A stretch of DNA of 64,000 nt, from the NCBI GenBank assembly GCA_025146135.1, contig CP102255.1:2976001-3040000 (forward strand), written 5' to 3'. This DNA comes from Anaerotruncus colihominis. Its GTDB lineage: Bacteria; Bacillota; Clostridia; Oscillospirales; Ruminococcaceae. Both the position numbers and the translations under genes were made by a program. Shown piece after piece: positions 48,424-57,262 of this stretch (positions within the stretch are counted from its first letter, which is position 1; each line of letters opens with the position of its first letter). The notes under the pieces were generated by a model. It saw nothing but the letters and a program-made list of their open reading frames with translations. It made no database searches and was not told the DNA's origin.

Positions 48424-49866
48424 TTACATCTGGATTTCGGGGGTGTCCTCTCTCTGCTCCCGCAGCAGGGCGGCCCTGGTGTCCTCCAGTCCCTGCCCGG
48501 TCTGCTGGCGGCAGTAGGCGTCCATCTTCTCCCACAGCTGAACCTGTTCCGCGGGAGTCAGTGGGTAGGAAAACGCAAACTCATGCCCGTCAGCGCAGAC
48601 GAGGTACACGGCCAGCGCGCTGTCCAGCCGTCCGGTCTTCCAGTCAAAGCTGGCGTATACATTCAGCCAGTCATCGTTGAAGGCGGAAGCAACATTGGTG
48701 CCAAATACCGCGTCAGGATCAAAATTTATGGGGATATAAAAGTTCAGCTTCCCATCGCACTCTGAGATCTCATCCGCAAATGATACCGCATCTGCCGGCA
48801 GTCTTTTAGTGCCCGCTGTGAGTTCAGGAGGGCTTTCACGCTCCAGATCCAACCGAGCATAGTAGTCGTTCAGCGTTTTTCCGGTTCTGCAGAGGCAGTC
48901 CACCTCCATCTGTTTCCGCAAAAGGGCCCGTTCTTCTTTCCCGAGGGGATAGGAAAAAGACTGCCGCACAGCCCCATCCCGATTGTACAGAGTGAGGGAG
49001 AGGCTGTGATCGATTTCCTGCCGCGCCACGTCATAATTACAGAGGATATCCAGCCAGCTCCCCTCGCTGGGGTGATCCAAGGCTGCTCCAAGAACCTCCC
49101 GCTGGGCCTCCGCACTGACGAAGTCAAACTGAAAATTCAGGCAATGCCCTGACAGAATAATTTCCTCCGGGAAGGTGAGATCACCCTCCCGCAGAGGGCG
49201 GATTCCTCTGGTTTCAACAGGATCAAAGGTCTGGAGTTCAATGTCCCGCCCATATAGATAGTCTATAAACTTGCGCCATTGCTCGTTCCTCTGGCTGCTG
49301 CGGCTTCGGGTGGACTGGTAGGCGGCCGTAGATACATCCTTGATTTTGAAGGTCTGCCAACCGTCCGCGAGATTCAGCGCGGAACACCAGCCGGCATCCA
49401 GATCAATTTCAAACGCGCCGGCAACCTTGCCGGTATTTTCGAGGCGCAGAGCGGATAATTCCTCAAACCGCACCCGTGTAATGGGCTGAGAATTATAAAA
49501 GTGGTGGGAAAAATCGCCCTTCACCGCCGCGGCGCCCCCTTGCAGATAACGGCGCAGCCGTATAGCCACATCCAGAAATTCCTCGCCGTTACACGTCGAG
49601 AAGACACTGTCGTGGCCATGTTCCCGAATATGAAAGGCCGCATAGACTTTCTGGTCTTCCGCTTCCCGTGCCGACTCCAGTTCTTCTTTTGTGATGGCTG
49701 TTTCAATCTGCGTCCACTGTTCTAATGGAACAGTTTCGTTGTACAGCGTTATCAGATAGTCCTGCAGATGCTGTTCAATATCGCTGCCCTGGGCCTTCAG
49801 CGCCTCCTCCAGCGCGTCCCAGCGCCGCTGATCCAGCCACACCTCGGTGGATATGGAGCCTGTCAT
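48424..49866 (-). CDS. Element-specific hypothetical protein, 480 aa
   Basis: A 480-residue soluble protein with repeated similar blocks: 'SFSYPLGKEERALLRKQMEVDC' near 315 and 'AFSYPLTPAEQVQLWEKMDAYC' near 440, in outline, each after an FNDDW or WLDILCNY strand. So it contains at least two copies of one domain. The start ATG overlaps the previous stop by 4 bp. Function unknown; I recall such proteins only from Tn1549-like elements. Confidence 0.68.
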   Translation of the reverse strand: MTGSISTEVWLDQRRWDALEEALKAQGSDIEQHLQDYLITLYNETVPLEQWTQIETAITKEELESAREAEDQKVYAAFHIREHGHDSVFSTCNGEEFLDVAIRLRRYLQGGAAAVKGDFSHHFYNSQPITRVRFEELSALRLENTGKVAGAFEIDLDAGWCSALNLADGWQTFKIKDVSTAAYQSTRSRSSQRNEQWRKFIDYLYGRDIELQTFDPVETRGIRPLREGDLTFPEEIILSGHCLNFQFDFVSAEAQREVLGAALDHPSEGSWLDILCNYDVARQEIDHSLSLTLYNRDGAVRQSFSYPLGKEERALLRKQMEVDCLCRTGKTLNDYYARLDLERESPPELTAGTKRLPADAVSFADEISECDGKLNFYIPINFDPDAVFGTNVASAFNDDWLNVYASFDWKTGRLDSALAVYLVCADGHEFAFSYPLTPAEQVQLWEKMDAYCRQQTGQGLEDTRAALLREQREDTPEIQM

Positions 49867-50126
49867 TCCCTGGCCTCCTTTCCAGTGCCGAGCGCATCCG
49901 GCACCGCGCTCCGTGAGGCGCGGGGAGGCCGCTGGCGTGTCTGCTCGTCCGGTTCCGCCATGCTCTCGATGTACTCTCTGGTCTGGGACGGTACATATCT
50001 CTTATAGAGTTTCTCCATGAACTCATCCAGATCCGATTCCAAAGAGGTGCCGGTTTTTCCCGCGTAGAACTGGACGGCTTTGAGTTTCTCCTGATCAAAT
50101 GAAATGGTAACCGTGGCTTTCTTCAT
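49863..50126 (-). CDS. DUF6103-like small element protein
   Basis: An 87-residue protein. MKKATVTISFDQEKLKAVQF followed by LESDLDEFMEKLYKRYVP is the form I recall for DUF6103 proteins of Clostridial elements; it looks like a ribbon-helix-helix. GGAGGGG precedes the ATG at 50126. Its stop overlaps the next start (ATGA). Confidence 0.75.
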   Translation of the reverse strand: MKKATVTISFDQEKLKAVQFYAGKTGTSLESDLDEFMEKLYKRYVPSQTREYIESMAEPDEQTRQRPPRASRSAVPDALGTGKEARE

Positions 50127-50139
50127 CGTAACCCCTCCA

Positions 50140-51603
50140 TTACATAAAAATCCCCAGGACATTTTCAGCCCTGGAGTAATTGGCGATTGCTTCATCATAT
50201 CGTACCAGCATTTGGGGCTCAACCTCGTTCAGTACCAATTCCACACCATAAGGGCCGGAGCGAATGGCGGTGACTTTGGCGTCCAGCAGGGCTGAGAATT
50301 CTTGTTTCCCTTGGGCAGTCAGCCGGGGGAGGTCCGCCGCGGGCACCCACCCCACATCCTCCGCGGTATGGACCAGATAGACATCGTGGTCCGGAAGGCC
50401 GAGGGTGAGCAGGTCCCGCAGATGGATGGCGGGGTCCTCCGCCAATGCCTGGAGCTGCTGTTCCTGCACGGACTCCGGCGGAAAATACACTCTGGTTTCT
50501 CTGCCGTCCACGCAGGAATAATCGACCTTCCTCCACTCACCGCCATGAGCAACCTGCAGCTCCCCGAGATGGCTGTATCTCCAGTTCCGATTATTTTTCT
50601 TGCACCACTGGACTACATGGTCGCTGACGCTGCCGGACTTCCAGTCGAAGGTGAAGAGGGTTTCGCCTCTTTGCCGGAGCAGTTCCGTCCACTGCACCCG
50701 GTCCGTAAAACCCATGCTGTGGGCAACAAACGCCTCACACATCCGAATGGCCCAGTCGGACGGCTCCGCCTGACGCTCATGCTTTTTTCTGAACTCCTCC
50801 AACTGCCAGAGCAGATCCAACGAATCTTGTTTGATTTTGATGTTCTTTCCCTCCTCTTTCGTGTCAGCCTCCGATTGCTTAGCCAGCAGCGGATTGGTTC
50901 CGAAGGCTTCCGTTAAGCTCTCATAGATGCTCTCCGTATCCCATTCTCCAGCGGCGGACAGTCGGCCGGCGATCTCCCGCAGGGTCGTTTCCTGGGCGAG
51001 TATCTCATCGCGGGAGATGAACCAGGGCCAGATTTCCGAGGTTTCCTGCTCAAAGCGAATGTAGTCCACGATGTCCTGGTATGCGTCGCCGCAGTCCGGC
51101 TCATAGCGGTGGGCGAGATCAAAACCCATGGCTTCGATCTCCTGATTGGTCAGTCTCAACTCATCGCGAAGCATTCTGTAGAGTTCCTCACTTCCGTCAT
51201 GCTCCGCGAGGAAAGCTATGAGCCTATTCTGAATTCTGTTGGCGCCTGCCGTTGGAAAATGGTTTGCCAGGGCGTCCAGGCTCTCCCGCAGGATGCCGGC
51301 CCGGTGGTCATACTCCACCCGTATCCGCCCATTGTCCAGGTCAATGACCACCCTCTGCTCCGCGGCTCCGCCATGACCAAGGTCATGGATCAGGGCATCT
51401 GCTTCATCCGCAAACGCCCGCCTGAGCGGAGCGCCGCGCTCCGCGGCGGCAGCGGAAAGTGCCTCCGCAAAGCCGCTGTTCTCATCTTCCGCGATAGCGG
51501 AGGCCCGCGCCAACAAGGGGTGCAGTTCCGCAAGCCCATCTCCATTTTCATCTACAAAGGCGGTATGACGCCCCTGCTCCACTATCTGATACAGCACGGA
51601 CAT
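50140..51603 (-). CDS. Element-specific hypothetical protein, 487 aa
   Basis: A 487-residue protein with a helical N-terminus, an IDLDNGRIRVEYDHRAG strand block, and a region of alternating strands at the C-terminus (RTAVRI-like, DHDVYLVHTAEDVGW, YGVELVLNEVEP). The ATG at 51603 has AGGAGGG nine bases upstream; an ATG at 51612 abuts the site. No family assigned. Confidence 0.65.
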   Translation of the reverse strand: MSVLYQIVEQGRHTAFVDENGDGLAELHPLLARASAIAEDENSGFAEALSAAAAERGAPLRRAFADEADALIHDLGHGGAAEQRVVIDLDNGRIRVEYDHRAGILRESLDALANHFPTAGANRIQNRLIAFLAEHDGSEELYRMLRDELRLTNQEIEAMGFDLAHRYEPDCGDAYQDIVDYIRFEQETSEIWPWFISRDEILAQETTLREIAGRLSAAGEWDTESIYESLTEAFGTNPLLAKQSEADTKEEGKNIKIKQDSLDLLWQLEEFRKKHERQAEPSDWAIRMCEAFVAHSMGFTDRVQWTELLRQRGETLFTFDWKSGSVSDHVVQWCKKNNRNWRYSHLGELQVAHGGEWRKVDYSCVDGRETRVYFPPESVQEQQLQALAEDPAIHLRDLLTLGLPDHDVYLVHTAEDVGWVPAADLPRLTAQGKQEFSALLDAKVTAIRSGPYGVELVLNEVEPQMLVRYDEAIANYSRAENVLGIFM

Positions 51604-51623
51604 GGTGTCCATCCCTCCTTCGC

Positions 51624-52370
51624 TCACTGCATCGTTATGCCGTCTATCTGTTCCACCGGCTCATCCTCATATTCATCGTACAGGCAAAAGCCAAGGGCCC
51701 CGATCTCATCGTTGCGAATTTCCAGCGTGTTGTGAAGGATATCATAGAGGCTGCTGCCGTCAAAGTATTCCGCCATATAGTTGAGGATGGCCGACATGAT
51801 TTTTTCTTTCCGGTCTGCTGAGAGGGAGGGCTGGCGATCCTCTGGCGAAAACTTTTTACAGTAGTCGAGGTAATAGCAGATGTCAAAACACTCGTCTGTC
51901 AGGGTGACCTCCGCCGCCTCCGGCCGCTGCTCCAGCTTCTTAAGGAGCAGGGCGTCGAAACCATTTCCGTCCTCTATCACCAGTCCCATTTGCTCATAGA
52001 GTTCACTGAAATAGTAACACCAGCTGCCCTCGTTGGTGTTTTCTGTGCCTTCCTGGATGATCCTTTCCACCGCCTGCTCCAAGATGGAATCGACCATACC
52101 CCGCATATTGGGCAGATAGGCGAAGTGTTCTCCTGCGTCATAGGCAAAGACGCCGTCCCCGCGGCCCTCTCCCAAAATGAGGACGCCCCGGTAGATCCGC
52201 TTGCCGTCCTCCTCATAATAGGATGGCTGTATGCCCCGGCATTTTTCTTTCCGCGGCCAATTCAGAAAGGCTTGAAAGTCGTTGGCCGGCAGGGTGATCA
52301 GCCGAACCGCCTCGCACTCGGAGATACGGAGCCGGCCGGCCTTGGCCGGCAATTGAAGTTTCAGACGCAA
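51624..52370 (-). CDS. Element-specific hypothetical protein, 248 aa
   Basis: A 248-residue protein (TLPANDFQAFLNW at about 30-42; QMGLVIEDGNGFDALLLKKLEQ in the middle). TTG at 52370 is the preferred start, nine bases after GGAGG; TTG at 52379 abuts that site. Its C-terminal part (ILNYMAEYFDGSSLYDILHNTLEI) resembles the 'LTNQEIEAMGFDL'-type region of the neighbour at 50140-51603, which hints at shared ancestry. Function unknown. Confidence 0.65.
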   Translation of the reverse strand: MRLKLQLPAKAGRLRISECEAVRLITLPANDFQAFLNWPRKEKCRGIQPSYYEEDGKRIYRGVLILGEGRGDGVFAYDAGEHFAYLPNMRGMVDSILEQAVERIIQEGTENTNEGSWCYYFSELYEQMGLVIEDGNGFDALLLKKLEQRPEAAEVTLTDECFDICYYLDYCKKFSPEDRQPSLSADRKEKIMSAILNYMAEYFDGSSLYDILHNTLEIRNDEIGALGFCLYDEYEDEPVEQIDGITMQ

Positions 52371-52375
52371 AAATA

Positions 52376-53461
52376 TCAACCTCCAGTCGTGGGCAGATAA
52401 AAACGGGGATTGGTGCGCTCTCCGTTGACCCGGACCTCAAAATGCAGGTGCGGACCAGTAGACCGCCCGGTGGAGCCGGAGAGCGCAACAATGTCACCAG
52501 CCTCCACCGTCTGGCCCACCTGGGCCAGCAGGCGGGAGTTGTGGCCATAGAGGGTGGACAGGCCATTGCTGTGGTCGATCATCACATAGTAGCCATAACC
52601 GCCCGCGTTATACTGCGAGACTGTCACTGTTCCGGGCAGCGCGGCGCGGACTGGGGTGCCGGTGGGGACCGCCAGATCCATCCCGGTGTGGCCCCGCGTC
52701 TCGCCGGTAAAGGGGTCGCTGCGATACCCAAATTCCGAGGTGACCACGGACTCCCAGCCTGCCCCGATGGGGGAGCAGAAGCCATCCGCTCCAATGAAGG
52801 GGACATCCGCCCCTGGGAACCAGCCGCCGCTTTCCCCGCTGGGGCTGCCATAGAGGATGAGGCTATAGATGCTGTCAGCGTTGCTCTGGTGATCCGCAGT
52901 GATTTCGATGTCCATGGCCTGGCTGATCCGCTCATAAATTTCCGTCAGGTCTTCCACAGGGGTGGCCACCGTGTAGGTCTCCGTGGCCTCCGTTTCGTTG
53001 CCTTCTTCGTCGGTGATTATGACCGTCCTGGTCCGCTCCTCATAGTCCACAAAGCAGTCCGCAAATGTGCGGATGCCATCCGCCCCCGGCTGCTCCGCGG
53101 CGAAATACAGAGCATAAAAAATGGCCTTGACGCGGGTATCGTCAAGGCTTTTTCCGTCCTCACACTGGCTGTTTATCTCCGCAATCATTTCGTCTATTTG
53201 GGCAAAGCTGTTCCGCATCTCCTCAATATAACCCCGGTATTCCGGCGTAGCGCTGGCGGAAATGGAGCCGCCGTGGAAGCACAGCTCCACGGCGGACACA
53301 TTGTGCTGCGAGGTCCCGGAGAGGATGGCGCAGAGCAGGACCACCAGAACGATCAGCGGAGAGAGAATGGACACGATGACCCAGCCCACCTTTTTGCGGG
53401 CCTCCTCATTGGAAAGGACCGCTATCGCCGCTTTGATTGCGGCCGCAGCGCCGGCGCTCAT
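52376..53461 (-). CDS. M23 peptidase with N-terminal membrane anchor (transfer-associated)
   Basis: A 361-residue protein. A membrane helix lies at residues 27-47; a central region follows (CD1108-like in Tn1549-type elements, as I recall); the M23 peptidase domain spans 240-355 with the zinc ligands His258 and Asp262 in GHTGMDL and His338/His340 in GPHLHFEV. It probably trims peptidoglycan so the transfer channel can cross the wall. The start overlaps the previous stop (ATGA). Confidence 0.9.
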   Translation of the reverse strand: MSAGAAAAIKAAIAVLSNEEARKKVGWVIVSILSPLIVLVVLLCAILSGTSQHNVSAVELCFHGGSISASATPEYRGYIEEMRNSFAQIDEMIAEINSQCEDGKSLDDTRVKAIFYALYFAAEQPGADGIRTFADCFVDYEERTRTVIITDEEGNETEATETYTVATPVEDLTEIYERISQAMDIEITADHQSNADSIYSLILYGSPSGESGGWFPGADVPFIGADGFCSPIGAGWESVVTSEFGYRSDPFTGETRGHTGMDLAVPTGTPVRAALPGTVTVSQYNAGGYGYYVMIDHSNGLSTLYGHNSRLLAQVGQTVEAGDIVALSGSTGRSTGPHLHFEVRVNGERTNPRFYLPTTGG

Positions 53462-54852
53462 AAGCTCATACCGCCCATGGGCGAATCCTCCGGCTGGGGG
53501 CTGTTTCGCGGTTCAGACCAATATGCGGCCAGCTCCTCCATGGTTTCCGCGTATCCCTCGCCTTTGGGCCGATGCTCCGCCCACGTTTTGTACTTCTCCA
53601 GATCCATCCCATGGTCCAGCAGGAGCTTGGCGGCGCCGGGAGCCTGATTGCTGACGCAGGCATAAAGAGCGGCGTAGTTGTCCGGCTCCACCGGCATTCC
53701 GCGCTCCAGCAAGTGTTCCGCCATCCACTCCTGGCGCTGGCCCGTAAGGGCACGCAGGATGCTGGCCGCCTCATCGCCCGGCTGGGCGCCCTTGTCCACC
53801 AGATCCACCGCCGTCTGGAAGTCCAGCTTCTCCGCGGCCCAGCGAAGAAGCTTCGGGTGCGCGGCGGCGATCTGCTCCGGTGTGCATTGGGTGATCAGGT
53901 CTTTGGCGATGTTCCGATGACCCTCCGTGTAAGCGTACAAAATTACTTCGCCTGGGAGAGAAGGCGCTTGCTCCGCGAGGAGGTTTTTCGCCTCCTTTAC
54001 CAGTGTCTGCACCCTCTGGCTGTCTCCTGTTTCCACTGCCCGCTTGCAGGCGGTGAGGTATGCATCCGGCGAAAATCGGTCTGCCGCCGCGAGAAGCATC
54101 AGGGTCATATTCCCTCCCACGACTCCGGGCCGTCCCGCCACCTCGATCAGCAGATCGTCAGCCCGGTCCGGTACTCTGGGATAGAGGTTTTGGAAGGCGT
54201 CAAGTTCCCCGTCCCGAATGGCCAGCACTGTTTTATCATAGTCGCTCATGCGCAGGGGCCGCTGGCCCACCTCATCCATATAGGCGGTGATGCTCCCGGT
54301 CATCCGCCGCAGGAGCTGCTCCGTCTGGGACATGGCCTGCTCCTGCCGCTCCCGCTGCTCCACCAGCGCTTTGATGATGGTGCGCTGTTCCGCAGGGTTC
54401 AGGTGCACGATCCTGCTCTCCGGCTCCGGCTGTTCCCCCAAGCGTAGGTACCGGGCATAAGTCCCTCGGTCTCCGTGGAACGCCTTTGTGATGGCGGAGG
54501 AGATGAGGAACATCCGATCCAGATCTGCACCGCTTTCACCCAGCGTCTTGCCGGTAATAAAACTCTTGGTGACTGGTTGATCGTTTTCGTACCACTTCAG
54601 GTACACGTCCAGATAGACGCCCTCGCTGCTACCGTAGTCGGTAGTACAGAAGATATCCGCGTCTTTGGGGATCTCCCGGCCGTTCTCCCATTCCCGATCC
54701 ATGAGAAAATACTCGTCCGGCAGGCAGCCCATGCCCTCCAGACGGTGCTTCAGTTCCGCGAAGACCTCCTGAGCGGTACGCTGGCCGGCATACTGCGTCT
54801 GCCGGGGATCTCCCGGCAGCGGCTCCCGGCGGGATAGCTCAATTGGTTTCAT
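53458..54852 (-). CDS. Element-specific protein with ankyrin-like C-terminus
   Basis: A 464-residue protein. The N-terminal 130 residues form an alpha/beta domain (FAELKHRLEGMGCLPDEYFLMD, then YLDVYLKWYENDQP). A helical middle follows, and residues 230-440 look like irregular ankyrin-type helices (ACKRAVETGDSQRVQTLVKEAK, HLLERGMPVEPDNYAALYACV, KLLLDHGMDLEKY). The ATG at 54852 has AGGAGG eight bases upstream. Function unknown. Confidence 0.68.
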   Translation of the reverse strand: MKPIELSRREPLPGDPRQTQYAGQRTAQEVFAELKHRLEGMGCLPDEYFLMDREWENGREIPKDADIFCTTDYGSSEGVYLDVYLKWYENDQPVTKSFITGKTLGESGADLDRMFLISSAITKAFHGDRGTYARYLRLGEQPEPESRIVHLNPAEQRTIIKALVEQRERQEQAMSQTEQLLRRMTGSITAYMDEVGQRPLRMSDYDKTVLAIRDGELDAFQNLYPRVPDRADDLLIEVAGRPGVVGGNMTLMLLAAADRFSPDAYLTACKRAVETGDSQRVQTLVKEAKNLLAEQAPSLPGEVILYAYTEGHRNIAKDLITQCTPEQIAAAHPKLLRWAAEKLDFQTAVDLVDKGAQPGDEAASILRALTGQRQEWMAEHLLERGMPVEPDNYAALYACVSNQAPGAAKLLLDHGMDLEKYKTWAEHRPKGEGYAETMEELAAYWSEPRNSPQPEDSPMGGMSL

Positions 54853-54941
54853 TTTCATGACCTCCTTCGGTTTTGCAGGCTCATTTCATATCGTTGTGTG
54901 GCCAATCAAGGCCGAAAAGTCGGCGATATGACAAAATTCGG

Positions 54942-54970
54942 TTGACAAGGTTCAGCTTGTATTTTATGAT
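54942..54970 (+). promoter_or_regulatory. Consensus sigma-70-type promoter
   Basis: TTGACA (54942-54947), a 17-bp spacer and TATGAT (54965-54970), about 30 bp before the ATG of the plus-strand gene at 55002. It is the best promoter match I noticed in the window. Confidence 0.85.
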
Positions 54971-55001
54971 AATCGCATCAAACAGAAAGGATGTGCCCTG
55001 A

Positions 55002-55199
55002 ATGGCCGCTCGCAGCACTGAAGAACGTATCGCGCTGATCGACGCGAAGATTTCCAAAAAACAGGATGAGATCAAGGCTCTGGAAGCCCAGAAGCAGAAG
55101 CTCCTCCACCCGGTTACCATGAGATCTGTCATGGAGAAAGCGAAAGCCGCCGGCCTATCCGCGGAGGAGATTGCGGAGAAACTGGGGCTTGAAATGTGA
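55002..55199 (+). CDS. Small coiled-coil protein, 65 aa
   Basis: A 65-residue protein. Residues 5-33 form a charged coiled coil (ERIALIDAKISKKQDEIKAL, then EAQKQKLL); the tail (AKAAGLSAEEIAEKLGLEM) is a small helix-turn-helix-like motif. It is the only plus-strand gene among the minus-strand transfer genes, with its own strong promoter and a terminator, so it is likely expressed constantly. It may be a regulator (inference). Confidence 0.75.
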   Translation: MAARSTEERIALIDAKISKKQDEIKALEAQKQKLLHPVTMRSVMEKAKAAGLSAEEIAEKLGLEM

Positions 55200-55219
55200 T
55201 GTCATATCCTGTGGGGATA

Positions 55220-55256
55220 GCCGGCGTATGTCATGCGCCGGCCATCTCTTTTTTTA
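55220..55256 (+). terminator. Terminator after the coiled-coil gene
   Basis: GCCGGCG (55220-55226) pairs with CGCCGGC (55236-55242), followed by CATCTC and a run of seven Ts. Confidence 0.85.
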
Positions 55257-55300
55257 TGCGGGGATAGCGGTTGCTGTCGGCCTGCCGGCAAGGGTCAGTT

Positions 55301-57151
55301 TTACCGCCCTCCCGCTGTTCCGAACAGCGCCTCCTTGTAGGCTGGGGCATGGACCTCCAGCAGGTACCGCTCATTGCCGCATTTGAACAGGCACACGCCC
55401 CGCTGGGGGAAGCGGATGAGGCTGTACTCAGCCTCCTCCAGCTGGAGCAGATCCATATAGAACCGCTTGTCGATGGAGCCGCAGTTGAAGATGAACTGGT
55501 GGGGCGGGATGGCGAACAGGGGCTTGGTCAACTCCCGGATGCCTTCCCGGTCAAAGTCCTCCAGATTCTGCGAGGCCATGATGAGATTGGATTCCTTTTT
55601 GCGGACCCGCTTGAGGGTGTTGCGGATGTACTCGATGATGGTGGTGCCCACCGACACATTATCCGAGAGCCACACATACAGCTCATCCAGCGCCGCCGTG
55701 GTATTGCCGATGGTCAGCAGGTGGTCGGACATATAGGACAGGATGTTGAACAGCATGGAGCCCCGCACATTCTTGCTGGCCTGCAGCAGTCCCTTGACAC
55801 CGAAGACGATAAAGCGGGAGGAAGTCACATTGGTGTGTCCGTTGAAAAACTGGGCCTCCGCCCCCTGACACATGGAGTGGAGGCCCAGCAGGATCTCCTG
55901 CAGCAGTTCTGCCGTGTACAGCTGATGCCGGCTCTCATCGTACTCTCTGTACTCCTGCTCAATGAGTTCGTAGAGGTCAGATAGGATCGGATAGTCCTGG
56001 GGCTTGAGGCCGGCGAAGTTGGTACCATCACTGATGCCCCATTGGGCGTACAGCTTGCCCACCATGATCTCAATGGCGTCGATGTGGCGGTCTGAGAAAT
56101 CCTTGTAGGCTCGGAAAAAGTCCTTGAGAAAGGAGATGTGCTGGCTCAGCCGGGTGGACTTACGGAATGCCTCCGGCGCGTCCCTGTCCTCCGGGCCGCT
56201 GCCATCATCCCAGCACTTGGGCTCCAGTGGGTTGATGCGGTACACGCCGCCCATCAGGTCCATGAAACAGCCGCCCACGGCTTCACACATATCCCGCTGC
56301 TCATGCTCCACATCCAGGGAGATCACTGACTTGCCCGCCTCGAGGAAGTTGAGCAGGAGCAGCTTGAGCAGATAGCTCTTGCCCTGGCCGGAGTTACCCA
56401 GGATCAGGATATTGGCTGAGGTCTTATCGTCATCCCGCTTGTCGAAGTCCACGAGGATATTGGCCCCGTACTTATCCTTGCCGATATAGAAACCGTGAGG
56501 ATCTGTTTTGCCACTGTAGTTGAAGGGGTACAGGTTGGCCACTGAGCTGGCCGGCAGGACCCGTTCAAACTGGGCGCCGAAGACGTTGCGGCCGGCCGGC
56601 ATGACAGAGGCAAAGCCCTCCCGCTGGCGGAGCATGAGCCGGTCCACATTGAGTTTCGACCGGGTGAGTTCAGTCAGCACATCGGTCTGGAGCAGCTTGA
56701 GCGCGTCATAATCCGGGGCGGTCAGCTCCAGAAACACCGCGCAGTGGAGCAGAGGCTCCCGGTTGCGGTGCATGGAGGAGACCAGGGTGACCACATCCTG
56801 CAGGTTGGCCTCGGCGGTGACCGTCTGCTGGAGATCCTCGGTGCTGGAGCGGGACATCCGGTGCTTGTTGGCGGCGTTGTGGATGATCCGGCGCTCCTCG
56901 CTGGGGGTGACCTGCCGGGTGTAGATGCGGATGGTAACCCCGTCCATCTCGCCCAGGTGCCGCAGGATGGCCTGCTCATCGGTAGAGGTGGGGTACTCCC
57001 GCAGGGCCCACACACAGCGGCAGGTATTGCCGCACAGGTAGTGGTCCACCTTGAAGTCGATGACCGAGGGAGCGACCATGTCGAGGAAACCCTTGATATA
57101 CGGCTCCTCTGCCATGGGCCGGGGCATATTCTTTTTTCTGTTTTTGGGCAA
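55301..57151 (-). CDS. virB4: VirB4-type conjugation ATPase
   Basis: A 616-residue ATPase that powers the transfer channel. Walker A GNSGQGKS lies at 252-259; the Walker B region is ALDELYVWL at 487-495, where family members usually have an acidic pair followed by an aromatic or His residue. The N-terminal region (1-200) is short. Start: TTG at 57151 with AGGAGG eight bases upstream, the site being in the right arm of a hairpin (57161-57182). The N-terminal domain of larger VirB4 proteins appears to be encoded by the next gene. Confidence 0.93.
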   Translation of the reverse strand: MPKNRKKNMPRPMAEEPYIKGFLDMVAPSVIDFKVDHYLCGNTCRCVWALREYPTSTDEQAILRHLGEMDGVTIRIYTRQVTPSEERRIIHNAANKHRMSRSSTEDLQQTVTAEANLQDVVTLVSSMHRNREPLLHCAVFLELTAPDYDALKLLQTDVLTELTRSKLNVDRLMLRQREGFASVMPAGRNVFGAQFERVLPASSVANLYPFNYSGKTDPHGFYIGKDKYGANILVDFDKRDDDKTSANILILGNSGQGKSYLLKLLLLNFLEAGKSVISLDVEHEQRDMCEAVGGCFMDLMGGVYRINPLEPKCWDDGSGPEDRDAPEAFRKSTRLSQHISFLKDFFRAYKDFSDRHIDAIEIMVGKLYAQWGISDGTNFAGLKPQDYPILSDLYELIEQEYREYDESRHQLYTAELLQEILLGLHSMCQGAEAQFFNGHTNVTSSRFIVFGVKGLLQASKNVRGSMLFNILSYMSDHLLTIGNTTAALDELYVWLSDNVSVGTTIIEYIRNTLKRVRKKESNLIMASQNLEDFDREGIRELTKPLFAIPPHQFIFNCGSIDKRFYMDLLQLEEAEYSLIRFPQRGVCLFKCGNERYLLEVHAPAYKEALFGTAGGR

Positions 57152-57153
57152 TG

Positions 57154-57182
57154 AAAAAACCTCCTGTCCAGGCCGGCAGGAG
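57154..57182 (-). promoter_or_regulatory. Hairpin that hides the VirB4 ribosome binding site
   Basis: On the minus strand CTCCTG (57182-57177) can pair with CAGGAG (57166-57161). The latter is the binding site AGGAGG of the VirB4 gene, and six Ts follow (57159-57154) before the TTG start. The structure could act both as a terminator and as a translation lock. Confidence 0.55.
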
Positions 57183-57262
57183 ATCCTTCATCGCACTGTT
57201 TCTTCCTGATATGGCCCGGAAGTTCTCCTGACGGCCATACCGATTGAATTGCGGGTCACAGA

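Noticed and set aside
52376..53461. Possibility that the M23 protein is a phage endolysin
   Set aside because: A single N-terminal membrane anchor and the transfer-operon context fit the conjugation-associated wall enzyme; no phage genes are nearby.
56976..57191. A 71-codon frame starting upstream of VirB4 (MKDLLPAW...)
   Set aside because: It overlaps VirB4 in another frame and its later part has no protein-like pattern; it could be translated as a leader, but evidence is too weak to call a gene.
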